Positions 9,588-21,030 are shown, numbered from the stretch's first letter. The stretch is 38,691 bases of DNA from Branchiostoma floridae (GCF_000003815.2 NC_049979.1:29937414-29976104); one strand, 5' to 3'. Numbers and translations: made by a program. The notes: a model not told the origin generated them from the letters alone.

Positions 9588-10516
9588 CCCTCAAACCACT
9601 ATCAATGTGTGCCATTATGTCATTTCTGGTCGAAAACAATTTTCCTTCCAGGAGTTTGTTTGTATATATGTCTTATAACATCTTGTACGTTTTTACCGAG
9701 ATCGGCTCATTGTTGATTAAGTTATCCTAGAAAGTTTGTGCATGGTTCAGTGGGGTCAAAACTGACCCATGCATTTTTTTAACACATTTTTGCGACTCAC
9801 ACCTAAATTACTTATTGTAGGATCACGAAATTTTCAGAGAATGATGTATATTTAAGCCAAAATTATTGTAACAACTTTTGTGCCATTATCATGTTATATG
9901 ACGACATTAAGACGTCATCTAGGTTATATGAGCCCGCCATCTTGGCATTTGACCGATGACGTCATCAAATAGCATAAATTAAGAAACTGAGTCATGAATT
10001 TACGTTGAACTTTATGNNNNNNNNNNNNNNNNNNNNNNNNNNNNNNNNNNNNNNNNNNNNNNNNNNNNNNNNNNNNNNNNNNNNNNNNNNNNNNNNNNNN
10101 NNNNNNNNNNNNNNNNNNNNNNNNNNNNNNNNNNNNNNNNNAACATATTTTGTTCCTCAAAATGTTTGCTTTTAACTTTTTCTGAAAAAATACCAAGTTT
10201 GGTGGCCCTAGCGTAAGCCATTCAGGCGCTAAACGGAATTGAAGTTGGTACAGGCATCAGAAACCTCCTTCCCGGTCTGAATAGAGTTGGTGCAAAATGT
10301 GGTCCTCATCATCTTTTGCATAAATTATTATAATGAGCTTGGAGTATTCTCACCTAATCACGTCAGAGTTGTCCGACATAGATTGATGAAACATACATAT
10401 ATACAAATCACAAAAAGAGTCACACAAAAACTCTATTTTAACAAAACGTTTTGGGGTCAGTTTTGACCCCTTACGGTAATCTACGTCACAAAAAAGCTAC
10501 GGTGGTTTGAGGTGGT
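9588..10516 (+). mobile_element. TTAA element type B, copy B1
   Basis: The left end CCCTCAAACCACTATC follows TTAA (9584-9587). The right end GGTGGTTTGAGG has an extra TGG before TTAA at 10517-10520, so it is slightly damaged. Palindromes GGGGTC-AAAACT-GACCCA (9752-9769) and GGGGTC-AGTTTT-GACCCC (10453-10470). GCCATCTTGG at 9936-9945 lies 11 bp before TGACGTCA at 9957-9964. An internal segment near 10210-10285 matches the end of type C, including CCCGGTCTGAATAG. Ns at 10017-10141. No protein encoded. Confidence 0.75.
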
Positions 10517-10520
10517 TTAA

Positions 10521-11935
10521 AACTTAAGAAAAATTATTTCTTTACGGGTTTCTTTCTAAAGAAAAGCTTTCTTAAATCATTACATAATACGGATACGGCG
10601 TTTAAAAAAGATTCCCCAAAGAATGGAAAATTTGAATTAACTTTTCACTTCACTAAAAAAAAGCTTTCTTAAATCCTTATATCATACAGACACGGCTTTT
10701 ACAAACACAAAGGTTCCGAGAAAAAAGAGACGATTTTCTGCAAACCTTACACTTTACATATTACAGAAGTGGCTATTACAAACACACATGTTCTAAGAGA
10801 AAACAGGGGTTCCTCTCCAAACCTTACATTACAACTCTTACAGACATGGCCTTTGCAAAGACACGGGTTCCAAAAAAAGGAGATTTTTCTCCGAACCTTA
10901 CAGTTTTTATCAAAAAGACATGGACTTTACAAACACACATAATCCGAGAAAAAAAACAGAGTATTTTTTCCAAACACTACACTTTACCTTTTACAGAAAC
11001 GGCTTTTACAAAATCACAGGTTCCGAGAAAAAATACTAAAATATTTTCTCCAATCCTTCCACTTGAAATCTCACAGACACGGCTTTTACAACAGACAGGT
11101 TCCGAGAGAAAAAAAAAAGGATTTTCTCCCAAATTTAAACTTTACATCTTAACGACACGGCTATTGAAATCATTTAAGTTCAAAGAGAAAAATAGGGGAA
11201 TATTCTACGAACCTTGAACTTTACATCTTTACACACACGGCTATTACAAAACACACAGGTTCCGCGAAAAATGGAGGATTGTTTCATAGCCCTAAATTTC
11301 ATATCTTTCAAAAATGGCTATTACAAACACACAGTTTCTGAGAGAAAAACAGAGGATCTTTTTTCAAACATTACTCTTCTAATCTTATAGTCAAGGCTAT
11401 TAGAAAACACATGTTCCGAAAATAAAACGTCAGACTTTCTCCAAACATTACACTTTACATCTTACAGACACGGCTTTAACAAACACATAGGTTTCGAAAG
11501 AAAAAAAACTGGATTTTCTCGATTTTCTTCAAACCTTACACCTCTAGTATCTTAAAGACACGGCTATTACAAATCACAGGAGAAAACAGAGGATTTTTTC
11601 CAAACCTTACACTTTACCTCTTACAGACATGGCTTTTACACAAAGGTTCGGAAAAAAGGGGGGTTTTCTCCAAACCTTTTCAATTTGTATCTTACAGACA
11701 CGGCTCTTACAAACTAAAATGTTCTGAGAGAAAAAAGTGGATTTTCTCCAAAACTTGCACTTACATCTTACAGACACTGCTTTTACAAACACACAGGTTC
11801 CGCCAAAAGGAGGATTTACTCCAAATATAAGACTGTTTTTTACAGACATGTCTTTTAAAAGATTACACATGTTCCGAGGAAAAACGCAAGATCTTTTTTA
11901 AATATAGTACTTTCAAACTTACAAACTTAGACATT
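10521..11935 (+). repeat. Satellite block 4
   Basis: About 17 monomers. Successive CAGACACGG-type anchors at about 10688, 10764, 10841, 10914, 10994, 11074, 11151 and 11231 give spacings of 73-80 bp. The first 150 bp are degenerate and contain AAAGCTTTCTTAAATC twice (about 10560 and 10660). Confidence 0.88.
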
Positions 11936-12562
11936 TTGCAAACAATATTTAGTGATATAATACCAAGATTCGTAGCTTTAGCAGTAGCCGCTCATGAGTT
12001 ATGCGACATAAAGATTGCTGAGGGCANNNNNNNNNNNNNNNNNNNNNNNNNNNNNNNNNNNNNNNNNNNNNNNNNNNNNNNNNNNNNNNNNNNNNNNNNN
12101 NNNNNNNNNNNNNNNNNNNNNNNNNNNNNNNNNNNNNNNNNNNNNNNNNNNNNNNNNNNNNNNNNNNNNNNNNNNNNNNNNNNNNNNNNNNNNNNNNNNN
12201 NNNNNNNNNNNNNAAACATTTTGGGGTCCGTTTGACCCCACTCGGTCATTAAGTCGCAAAAAAGGTCGGGTGCTGAGGGTTTAGATGCTATATCCAAAAT
12301 GGGCGGATATCTAAACTACAGCTGGCGTCATTATATGACGTTATTTGACGTCATTTTGACGTCATTTTCTGACAACAGAAGTCTTTAAACACTTAAATAT
12401 TGATAAGAAGCCTTTCTTGCTAGCTTTTTGACCTAGATATTTAGGTATTATCGGAAATGCCCGTTTAGCACAAAAAAGTGACGTCATAATTACGTCATAA
12501 ACTTTAAGAAAATTTAGGAATTATAAAACTCGATGAGCATAACATTCCCTGCAAATTTGGTT
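11936..12562. mobile_element. Damaged composite TTAA element with type A right end (copy A3)
   Basis: Left of the gap (Ns 12027-12213) is a segment matching the internal ACCAA..TAGC..GCC part of types B and C. Right of it is a type A right end with a one-base-short palindrome (12223-12239) and decayed terminus GAGGGTTTAG. It continues with TATCCAAAATGGGCGGATATC, as after A1, and a stretch with three exact TGACGTCA sites (about 12344-12361 and 12480) before satellite resumes at GAGAAAAAAACAGAGG. Confidence 0.55.
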
Positions 12563-12685
12563 ACGGAGAAAAAAACAGAGGGTTTCTAAAAATCTTACAT
12601 TCCCTATCTTACAGTCATGCCTTTTACAAACACACATGTTCCAAGACAAATACAGAGAATTTCTTGAAACTTTACAACTTGCGCC
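12563..12685 (+). repeat. Satellite block 5
   Basis: About one and a half monomers between two mobile elements, ending at ACTTGCGCC before TTAA 12686-12689. Confidence 0.8.
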
Positions 12686-12689
12686 TTAA

Positions 12690-13423
12690 CCCTATCCAGA
12701 CTGGGGGAGGGGGGCTAAAAGTGCCTGCGCCAACTTTGACGTCGTATAACTCCCGGACGGCTTGTGCTAGGCAAATTTTACAAAAATCACTAATTTTGGT
12801 TTAAACAGTGGGATTTTAAGATTTTTTTGCTAAACTTAACTTCTTTTCATATATCTTTAATGTCTTACGCATCTTAGTTGAACATTGATAAATAAATATT
12901 CATAAATCATGATAATGAGATGACGTAATTGCTCAAAATCCAAGATGGCCGTCAATATTATGATGAAAAGTATAACCATCTTATTTTCACTCGGACTTCA
13001 TCACTACTTAGTATTTTCTTACAGAAAACATTCATCTGAACGTTTTAATCCATTTCCATGTTGTTTTAGCGTTATATGCTGAAAAAAATGTATCTTAACC
13101 CTCAAACACCCGAGTGGGGTCCATTTGGTCCCCAGGAGTAAATTTTGAAGTACCATTTGACCATTTTTAATCTGAAGAAAAATCGTATCACCACCAAACC
13201 CCCGAAATCCCCGTTTTAGCAAAAAAATCAATTAGTGATGTCATAATAACGACATATTACGTCATAAAGATTTTTAAAAATTAGGAATTATAAAACTCGA
13301 TTAGCAAAACATTCCGTGCAGATTTGGTGATCGTACAATGAGCCATATTAAATAATACGAAGGGGATGAGCCCCCCCCCCCCCTCAGTCCAGGGAATGCC
13401 CAAAAAGCCCTGTCTGGATAGGG
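12690..13423 (+). mobile_element. TTAA element type C, copy C2, with clean target-site duplication
   Basis: Terminal inverted repeats CCCTATCCAGAC-T-GGG (left) and, on the minus strand at the right end, CCCTATCCAGAC-A-GGG. TTAA flanks both sides (12686-12689 and 13424-13427). Satellite on the left (..TTGCGCC) and right (AGTCACGGCTTTT) joins into one ordinary monomer when one TTAA is kept, so the 734-bp insertion is precise. Long G and C runs lie just inside the ends. A type A fragment is nested at 13099. It carries the paired TGACGTAA / CCAAGATGGC module (12921-12949). Non-coding. Confidence 0.82.
13099..13200 (+). mobile_element. Type A left-end fragment (A4) nested in C2
   Basis: TTAA (13095-13098) then CCCTCAAACACCCGAGTG, palindrome GGGGTC-CATTTG-GTCCCC at 13116-13133, and the TTTTGAAGTACCATTTGA stretch that also follows the left end of A1. 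No right end is visible; the sequence runs back into C-type DNA after about 100 bp, so it is truncated or internally deleted. Confidence 0.65.
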
Positions 13424-13427
13424 TTAA

Positions 13428-15470
13428 AGTCACGGCTTTTTCAAATACACAGGTTCCGAGAGAAAAGAAGAGGAATTTCTCCAACAGTATACCTTGCATC
13501 TCACAGACTTGGCTATTAAAAACACACCGGCTACAAGAAGGAAAATACAAAAACTTGGATAAACAACATAGGATTTTTTCCAAACCTCAAACTTTACAGA
13601 CACCGCTTTTACAAACACATAGGCTTGGAGAAAAAAAACGGACATTTTCTCCGAACCATGCACGTACATCTTACGGACACGGCTTATACATACAGCTTTT
13701 TTTTTTAAAACCTTACACTTTAAGTCTTATCAACACTGATATTATAAACACACAGGTTCCGAAATAGAAAAAAACAGGATGTAATCCAAACCTTACACTT
13801 TACATCTTACAGACGTGGCTATTATAAACATATAGAATCCGAGAAAACACTAACATAGGGTTTTCTGCAAACCTTACAATTTACATTTCCAGACACGGCT
13901 ATTACAAACACACAGGTTCGGAAAAAAAAACCACAGAGGATTATTTCAAAACTTTACACTTTGCATCTTACAGACACGGCTTTTCAAACATACAGGTTCC
14001 GAGAGAAAAAAAGAATATTCTACAAAGCTTAAGCTTTACATTTTACAAACACTACTTTACAAGCATACAGGTTCCAAAGTAAAAAAAAAAAGGATTTTCT
14101 CCAAACCTTACACTTCACATCTTACAAACACTACTTTACAAGCATACAGGTTCCAAAGTAAAAAAAAAAGGATTTTCTCCAAACCTTACACTTCACATCT
14201 TACGGACACGGCAAATGCAAAAATATAGAATCCGAGAAAAAAAAAGAGGGTTTTCTCTAAACCGTACAATTTACATTATACAGACAGGGCTATTACAAAC
14301 ACACAGGTTCTAAAAAAAACAGAGGATTATTTCCAAACCTTACACTTTACATCTAAAGGACACGACTTTTACAAACAAACAGGTTCCGAGAGAAAAAAGG
14401 GGGGATTTTCTCCAAAGCTTTAACTTTACATCTCACAGACACGGCTATAACCTAAACACAGGTTCCGAGAAAAAAAATCCAAACCTTTTAATTTACATCT
14501 TACAGATACAGTTATTACAAAAACACCGAGAAAAAAAACGGTGGATTTTCTTCAAACCTTGCACTTAACATCTTACAGAGACGGCTATTACAAAAACACA
14601 AATCGGGTTAAACATTGCACTTTTAATATCACAAACACGGCTATTAACTACAGACAGGCTTCAAGAGAAAAACAGATAATGTTCTCAAAAAATTACTCTT
14701 TGAATCTCAGAGACACAGCTATTACCTACACACACGTTCCGAAAGAAAAACAAAGAATTTTTTTTCATACATTACTCTGCGAATCTTACAGTCACGGCTT
14801 GTAGAAATACGCAGGTTCCGAGAAAGAACGGAGGATTATCTCCAAACATTACATTTTACATCTTACGGACAGGATTTTTACAAACACAACAGTTATGAGA
14901 AAAAAAGAGGATTTTCTTCAAACCCTACAGTTTACATGTTATAGTCACACACTGTCAAGTTCTAGAAGTAAAACATAACTTAAAACCTTACACTTTACAC
15001 CTTACAGAAATGGCTATTACCAACACACATGTTCTGAGAGAAACAGAGGACTTTTTCCAAACCTTACACTTCAACTCTTACAGACATGGCTTTTATAAAC
15101 ATACAAGTTCCACGATAAAAACAGAGGATTTTCTGCAAACACTACACTTATTATTTTACAGACACGGCTATTGCAAACACACAGGCTTGGATAGAAAATG
15201 TAGGGTTTTTCCAAACCTTACGATTTACATATAACAGACACGTCTTTTATAAACACACAGGCTCGGAAAGAAAAACAGAGAGAACCATGCACTTGACACC
15301 TTAGGGACACGGTTTACAAACACACAGGTTCCGGGAGAAGAACAGTGAGTTTACTCCAAACCTTACACTTTAAACATCGCAAATCTTACAGACACAGCTT
15401 ATACAAAAACACTTGTTTCGAGAGAGAAAAAAACAGAGGTATATTTTTTTCCAAACCCTAAACCAGACAC
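13428..15470 (+). repeat. Satellite block 6
   Basis: About 26 monomers. Two adjacent monomers near 14045-14200 are identical apart from an A-run of 11 versus 10 (offset 79), a recent local duplication. Block ends at ACCAGACACC near 15470. Confidence 0.9.
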
Positions 15471-16926
15471 CATGATACCTAATTACCATTATTCCGAGAA
15501 TACCTAAATATCTCACTCAAAAAGTTACAAATAAAGGTTTTTTGAATAATATTTAAGTGTAATAAGACTTCTGTTGTCAAAAGCCAACGCAACGACGTCA
15601 AAATGACGTCATAGAATGACGTCATCTAAAGTTTACCTATCCGACATCTTGGATTATCAACCTTAAATTTTTTCAATTTAAATTTTTTAAAGATTTTTTT
15701 TCTCATTTTTTTCAACATATAACGCTAAAACCTCATGAAAATGGATTAAAAACGTTCATATGAATGTTTTCTGTAAGAAAATACCAATTAGTGATGAAAT
15801 CTGAGTGAAAATAAGCTTGTTATACTTTTCATCATGATATTGTCGGCCATCTTGGATTTTGACCATTATTAGCATAATTTACGAAAATTTAATTATAAAT
15901 GTTCATCCTAGATTTGTTAGATATTAAAGATATATGAAAAGAAGTTTAATTTAGCAGGAAAATCTTAAAATCCCTTTGTTTAACCCTCAAACCTCCGTAC
16001 CTTTTTTTGTAACGTAGATTACTGTATGGGGTCAAAACTGACCCCATAGCGTTTTGTACAAATACAATTTTTTGTCACTCTTTTTGTGATTTTTATATAT
16101 GTATAGCTTCGACAATCTATTTGCGACATTTTGACATGATTTGGTAATAATGGTTCTAATTCATTATCATAATTTATGCAAATGATCATGAGGACCACAT
16201 TTTGCAATAACGCTATTGAGACCGGGTAAGTTTTTTTTTTTTATTCCCACACCAAATTCAATGTCACACAGTCCCTGAATAGCTAATGCTAGGGCCACCA
16301 AACTTGGTCCCTATTGAGAAAATGTTGTAGCAAGCAATTTAAGTGCATAAAAAGGTTCATCAATTTTCATGTTGCCATGCCAACGGAATTCTGACAGGCA
16401 TATTTATGACGCAATTTTCTACTTTTGGCTTGAACATTTAAGTTTTAAGGTTTTCTTGGCAAACCACACTTGTTATCTTTTAAATTCAACGTAAATTTCA
16501 AGATTCAATATTCATAATTTATGCTAATTTGATGACCTCATCTGTCACAATTCAAGATGGCGACCAATTTGCGCTAAATGACGTCATGGCGTCGTCATAT
16601 AAAATGATATATAATAATACAAATAAACCCATGAGAGGAAATTTGCTTTCAACCAGAAATGTCATAATGGCACCCCAAACGGTGGTTTGAGGGTTAAACC
16701 AAAATTAGTGATTTTTGTCAAATTTGCCTTTCAGAAACCCGTTGCGATGGCAACACGAAAAATCATAATCATAAACCCAATCTTTTTTTTTTAATTGTTG
16801 CCAACAATATCTTAGGAAATCTCACCAAGTTTTATTGTTCTAGCATAAGTCTTTTGAGAGCTATAGGAGGTCAATGTTGTCGCGGGCACTTTTATCCCCC
16901 CGCCCCCCCCCCAGGCTGGATAATGG
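15471..16926 (-). mobile_element. TTAA element type C, copy C3 (minus orientation), carrying nested B2
   Basis: Read on the minus strand it starts near 16926 with a decayed CCATTATCCAGCCTGGG and C/G-runs, then follows C2 and C1 closely (GTTGCCAACAATAT, CACTAATTTTGGT, TAGCATAA). It includes GCCATCTTGG (plus strand 15846-15855), three clustered GACGTCA sites (15594-15626) and a GATAATCCAAGATG-like segment. Its distal end at about 15471 lacks a recognisable TTAA terminus. A B element sits inside it. Confidence 0.68.
15984..16693 (-). mobile_element. TTAA element type B, copy B2, inserted into C3
   Basis: A 710-bp element with TIRs CCCTCAAACC-T-CCGT (15984) and, on the minus strand from the other end, CCCTCAAACC-A-CCGT, flanked by TTAA at 15980-15983 and 16694-16697. 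Removing it plus one TTAA leaves host sequence that matches the unoccupied site in C2 at 12791-12810. Orientation is opposite to B1. Palindrome GGGGTC-AAAACT-GACCCC at 16028-16045; decayed TGACCTCA / CAAGATGGC pair at 16533-16561. Non-coding. Confidence 0.85.
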
Positions 16927-19900
16927 GGGGGGGGGGTAACAAACACACAGGCTCGGAGAGAGAAATAATGTGGATTTTCTCAAAATAGTACACTTAACAT
17001 CTTACATACACGGATTTTACAAACACAGAGGCTTCCGAGAAAAAAGGGAGGGTTTTCCAAAACCATTAACTTTACTTCTCACAGTCACGGCTTTTACAAG
17101 CACACTGGTTCAAAGAGAAAAAAAGGAGTTAAAAAATAAAAAATAAAACACAGACCGGTTCCGAAATTACAAAGGATTATTTTAAACATTACACTATTAA
17201 ACCTACAGACGCTGTTCGTACAAACACACAGGTTCCGAAAAAAATCCAAACATTACACTTTACGTCCTACAAACACGGCTTTAACAAACACACAGATTCC
17301 GAGAGAAAAAAATAATAGGATGTACTAAAAATCTTACACCTCACATCTCACACACACAGCTATTACAAACAGATTCTGAGAAAAAAACGGAGGGTTTTCT
17401 TCAAATCCTACATTTAACATTTAGAGACACGGCTTCTACAAACCAACAAGTTCTAAAAAGGAAAACAATTTTTTTTTCTCCAAGCCTTACACTTAACATC
17501 TTACAGACACGGCTCTTATTAACACACAGGATCTGATAGAGAACAAACGATTTTCTCTAAACCTCGCAATTTTGCTCTAACAGACAGGGCTTTTAACAAA
17601 CAGGTTCTGAAAAAAAATGGAAACCTTACAATTTACATCTCACAGACAGACTAAATATTACCAACACACCGGCTATATGGAGAAAAAAACATAGAATTTT
17701 TCCGAACCTTGTTATTTACAGACATGGCTTTTACAAACACACAGGTTCCGATAGAAGAACAAAAAAGTTACTCCAAACCTTATACTTTACAATTTACGGA
17801 CACAGCTAATATAAACACACTTGTTTCGAGAGAAAAAACAAGGAACATTTTTTCCAAACCCTACGCCAGACACCAGACACGGCATTAACAAACATAAAGG
17901 CTCGGAGAGAAAAAAACGGAGGATTTTTTCCAAATCTTACACTTAACATCTTACAAACACGGCTTTGCAAGCTCATAGGATCAGAGAAAAACAAAGGATT
18001 TTATCCAAACATTGTACTTTTAAATATTACTAACACGAATTTTACAAACACACATGTCCCCCCCCAAAAAAAGGATTTTATTCACGCTTTCAATTTCACA
18101 GTCACGACTATACAAGCCAACAGGTTTTAAAAAAAGAGGATTTTACATTTTATAGACACAGCTATTACAAGAACAAAGGTTCGAGAGAAAAAAATCGGGA
18201 GCTTTTCTCAAAACTTTACAATTTACATTTTACAGACACAGCTATTACTAGCACAAAGGTTACGAGAGAAAAAAACGGGAGATTTTCTCCGATCTTTACA
18301 ATTTACATTTTACAGTCACAGCTATTACAAGCTCAGATGTTCCGAGAGAAAAAATCGGAAGATTTTCTCCCAACCTTGCATCATACATCTTTTAGACACA
18401 ACGTTTACAAACAAACAGGTTCGGAGAAAAAAACGGAGGATTTAATCCAAACATTAGACTTTTATTTAATCATACAGACACGGCTTTTAAAAACAAATGG
18501 GTTCCAAAATAACAAAGAATTTTTTTTAAACATTGCACTTTTAAACTTACAGACACGGCTCTTACAGACAAACAGGTTCCGAAAAAAAACCGATAAGTTT
18601 TTCAAAACCTTACACTTTACATCCTACAGACACGGCTTTAACAAACACAGATTCAGAGAGAAAAAACAGAGGAGGTACTGAAAATCTTAGATTTGACATC
18701 TAACAGACAAAGCTATTACACACAGGTTCAAAGAAAAAAACGGAGGATTTTATCCAAACCCCACAATTTGCATCTTACAGACACAACTATTGCAAACACA
18801 CAGATTCTGAGAAAAAAAAACGGAGGGTTTTCTTTGAACCCTACACTTAACATTTGCAGACACGGCTTTTGCAAACACACAGGTTCTGAGAAGAAAAAAA
18901 CAACGAGGATTATCGTTAAACCCTACACTTTACATCATACAGACACCGCTATTACAAACACACAGGTTCCAAGAGAAAAACAGATGATTTTCTTAAAACC
19001 TTACACTTAACGCCCTTAAGTCACCCTTTTCACAAATACACAGGTTCCGGGAGAAAAAAAAAGGGGAATTTTTCCAAACTTTACATCTCACAGACGCATC
19101 TTTCGCATACGTACACACAGGTTCCGAAAAAATAACGAAGGATTTTTTTCAATCATTGCACTTTTAAATCTTACAAACACGGATTTTACAAACACATAGG
19201 TTCCCACAATAAAGGAGGATTTTATTTACACATTATCTCTTTTTATCTTACAGTCACGGCTATTACAAACTGCAAGTTAAAAAACGGACAATTTTTCCAA
19301 AACCTTACACTTTTTCTCTTTCTGACACTGCTATAACAAGGACACATGTTTCAAGAGAAGAAACAACCTCACACTTCACATCTTACAGACAGAGATTTTA
19401 CAAAAGCACACAATTTGGCAAAAAAACAAAGAATTTTATCCAAACATGGCACTTTTAAATCTTACAGACAAGGCTATTACAAAATCGCAAGTTCGAAGAT
19501 AAAAAGGAGTTGACCCAGACCTTACATTTTACATTTTACATTTTACAGTCACGGCTTTTACAAACACACAGGTTCTGAAAGAAAATTAGAAGGGCTTTCT
19601 CCAAAACCTTACAATTTACATCTGACATACACACAGGTTGCAAAAAAATAAAACAGAGGATTTTCTCCAAACCTCACATCTTACAGACATGGCTTATACA
19701 AATACACAGGTTCTGAAAGAAGATTGAAGAGCTTTCTCCAAAACCTCACACTTTACATTTGACTTACACACAGGTTGCGAGAAAATAGAACAGATGATTT
19801 TCTCCAAACCTTACACTTAACATCTTACAGACACGGATATTACAAACACACAGGTTCTGAAAAAAGAACAGAGGATTTTCTCGAAACCCTACACTTTCTA

Positions 19901-21030
19901 TCTTTCAGACACAGCTAATGCAAACACATAGGTTCCATGAGAAAAACAGAGGATTTCCTCCAAACAATACACTTTCTATCTTACAGTCAAGGTTATTAAA
20001 AACAAACAGGTTCCGAGATAGAAACGGAGGATTTTCTCCTAACGTTACATTTTTCATCTTAATGACACGGCTTTTACAAACAGATTCCGAAGGAGCAAAA
20101 AAGAGAATTTACTTCGAACCTTACTCTTTACATCTTACAGACACGGCTATTACAAACACACAGGATCTGAGAGAGAACAGATAATTTTCACTGAACCTTA
20201 CACTTTTCATCTAACAGCAACGGCTTTTACAAACAAACAGGTTCCGAGAAAAAAATTCTATGAATTCTATGAAAACCTTACAATTTACATCTTACTGACA
20301 CAGCTATTACAAACACATAGATTCCAAGTCACGGCTTTTACTAATCACAGGTTCCGAAAGAAGAAAAAAAGAGGAATTTCTCGAAACATTGCACCTTACA
20401 TCTTACATACACGGCTATTTCAAACACACCGGCTATTGCAAACACACCGGCTACAAGAAAGAAAGATTTTTTCTAACTTTAAACTTTACAGACACGGCTT
20501 TTACAAACACACATGGTTTGAGAAAAAAAACAAAGAATTTTCTCTAAACCATGCACTTTACATTTTACAGACATGGCTTTTACAAACACACAGCTTCCGG
20601 GAAAAAAAGGAGAATTTTTACCAAACCTTTAACTTAACGCCTTACTGACGGCTTTTAGTTAAAAATACACAGGTTACGTAAGGAAAAAGGGGGAATTTCT
20701 TCAAACCTTACATTTTACATCTCACAGACACGGCTCTTACAAACACACAGGTTCTAAGAGAGAACAATTTTTTTTTTCTTTTAGACACGTCTTTTACAAA
20801 GAAACAAAAAAAGGGTTTTCTTCGAATCTTACATTTTTTTTATCTTACAGTCATGGCTTTTACAAACACACATGTTCCGAGAAAAAGAAACAGGATTTTC
20901 TTCAAACACTTCACTTCAGAGACACTTCTATTACAAATACACAGTCTCTTAAAAAACAAGATTTTCTACAAACCTTCAACTTTACATCTTACAGTCATGA
21001 CTTTAAACAATCACAGGAGTTTGTCCAAAC
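16927..21030 (+). repeat. Satellite block 7 (longest)
   Basis: About 50 monomers, starting abruptly after a G-run at GTAACAAACACACAGG and decaying near 21030 before an N gap. Signs of local homogenisation: three similar neighbours at 18160-18370, and a two-monomer unit repeated with offset 138 bp (ACACAGGTTCTGAAAG at 19566 and 19704), whose second member is shortened in both copies. The 60-130 aa frames across it shift with the monomer, whose length is not a multiple of three, and are not genes. Confidence 0.9.

Noticed and set aside
4079-20648. Many 60-130 codon plus-strand frames with recurring words such as TNTQVPRKK and LQTRLLQTH, suggesting a repetitive protein
   Set aside because: They are translations of the satellite in rotating frames. 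The monomer length varies and is not a multiple of three, no frame crosses more than a few monomers, and starts and stops are random.
4000-21030. Repeat-spacer look of the satellite as a CRISPR array
   Set aside because: Monomers are about 79 bp with diverged sequence throughout and a variable A-run; there are no identical repeats with unique spacers, and the context is eukaryotic.
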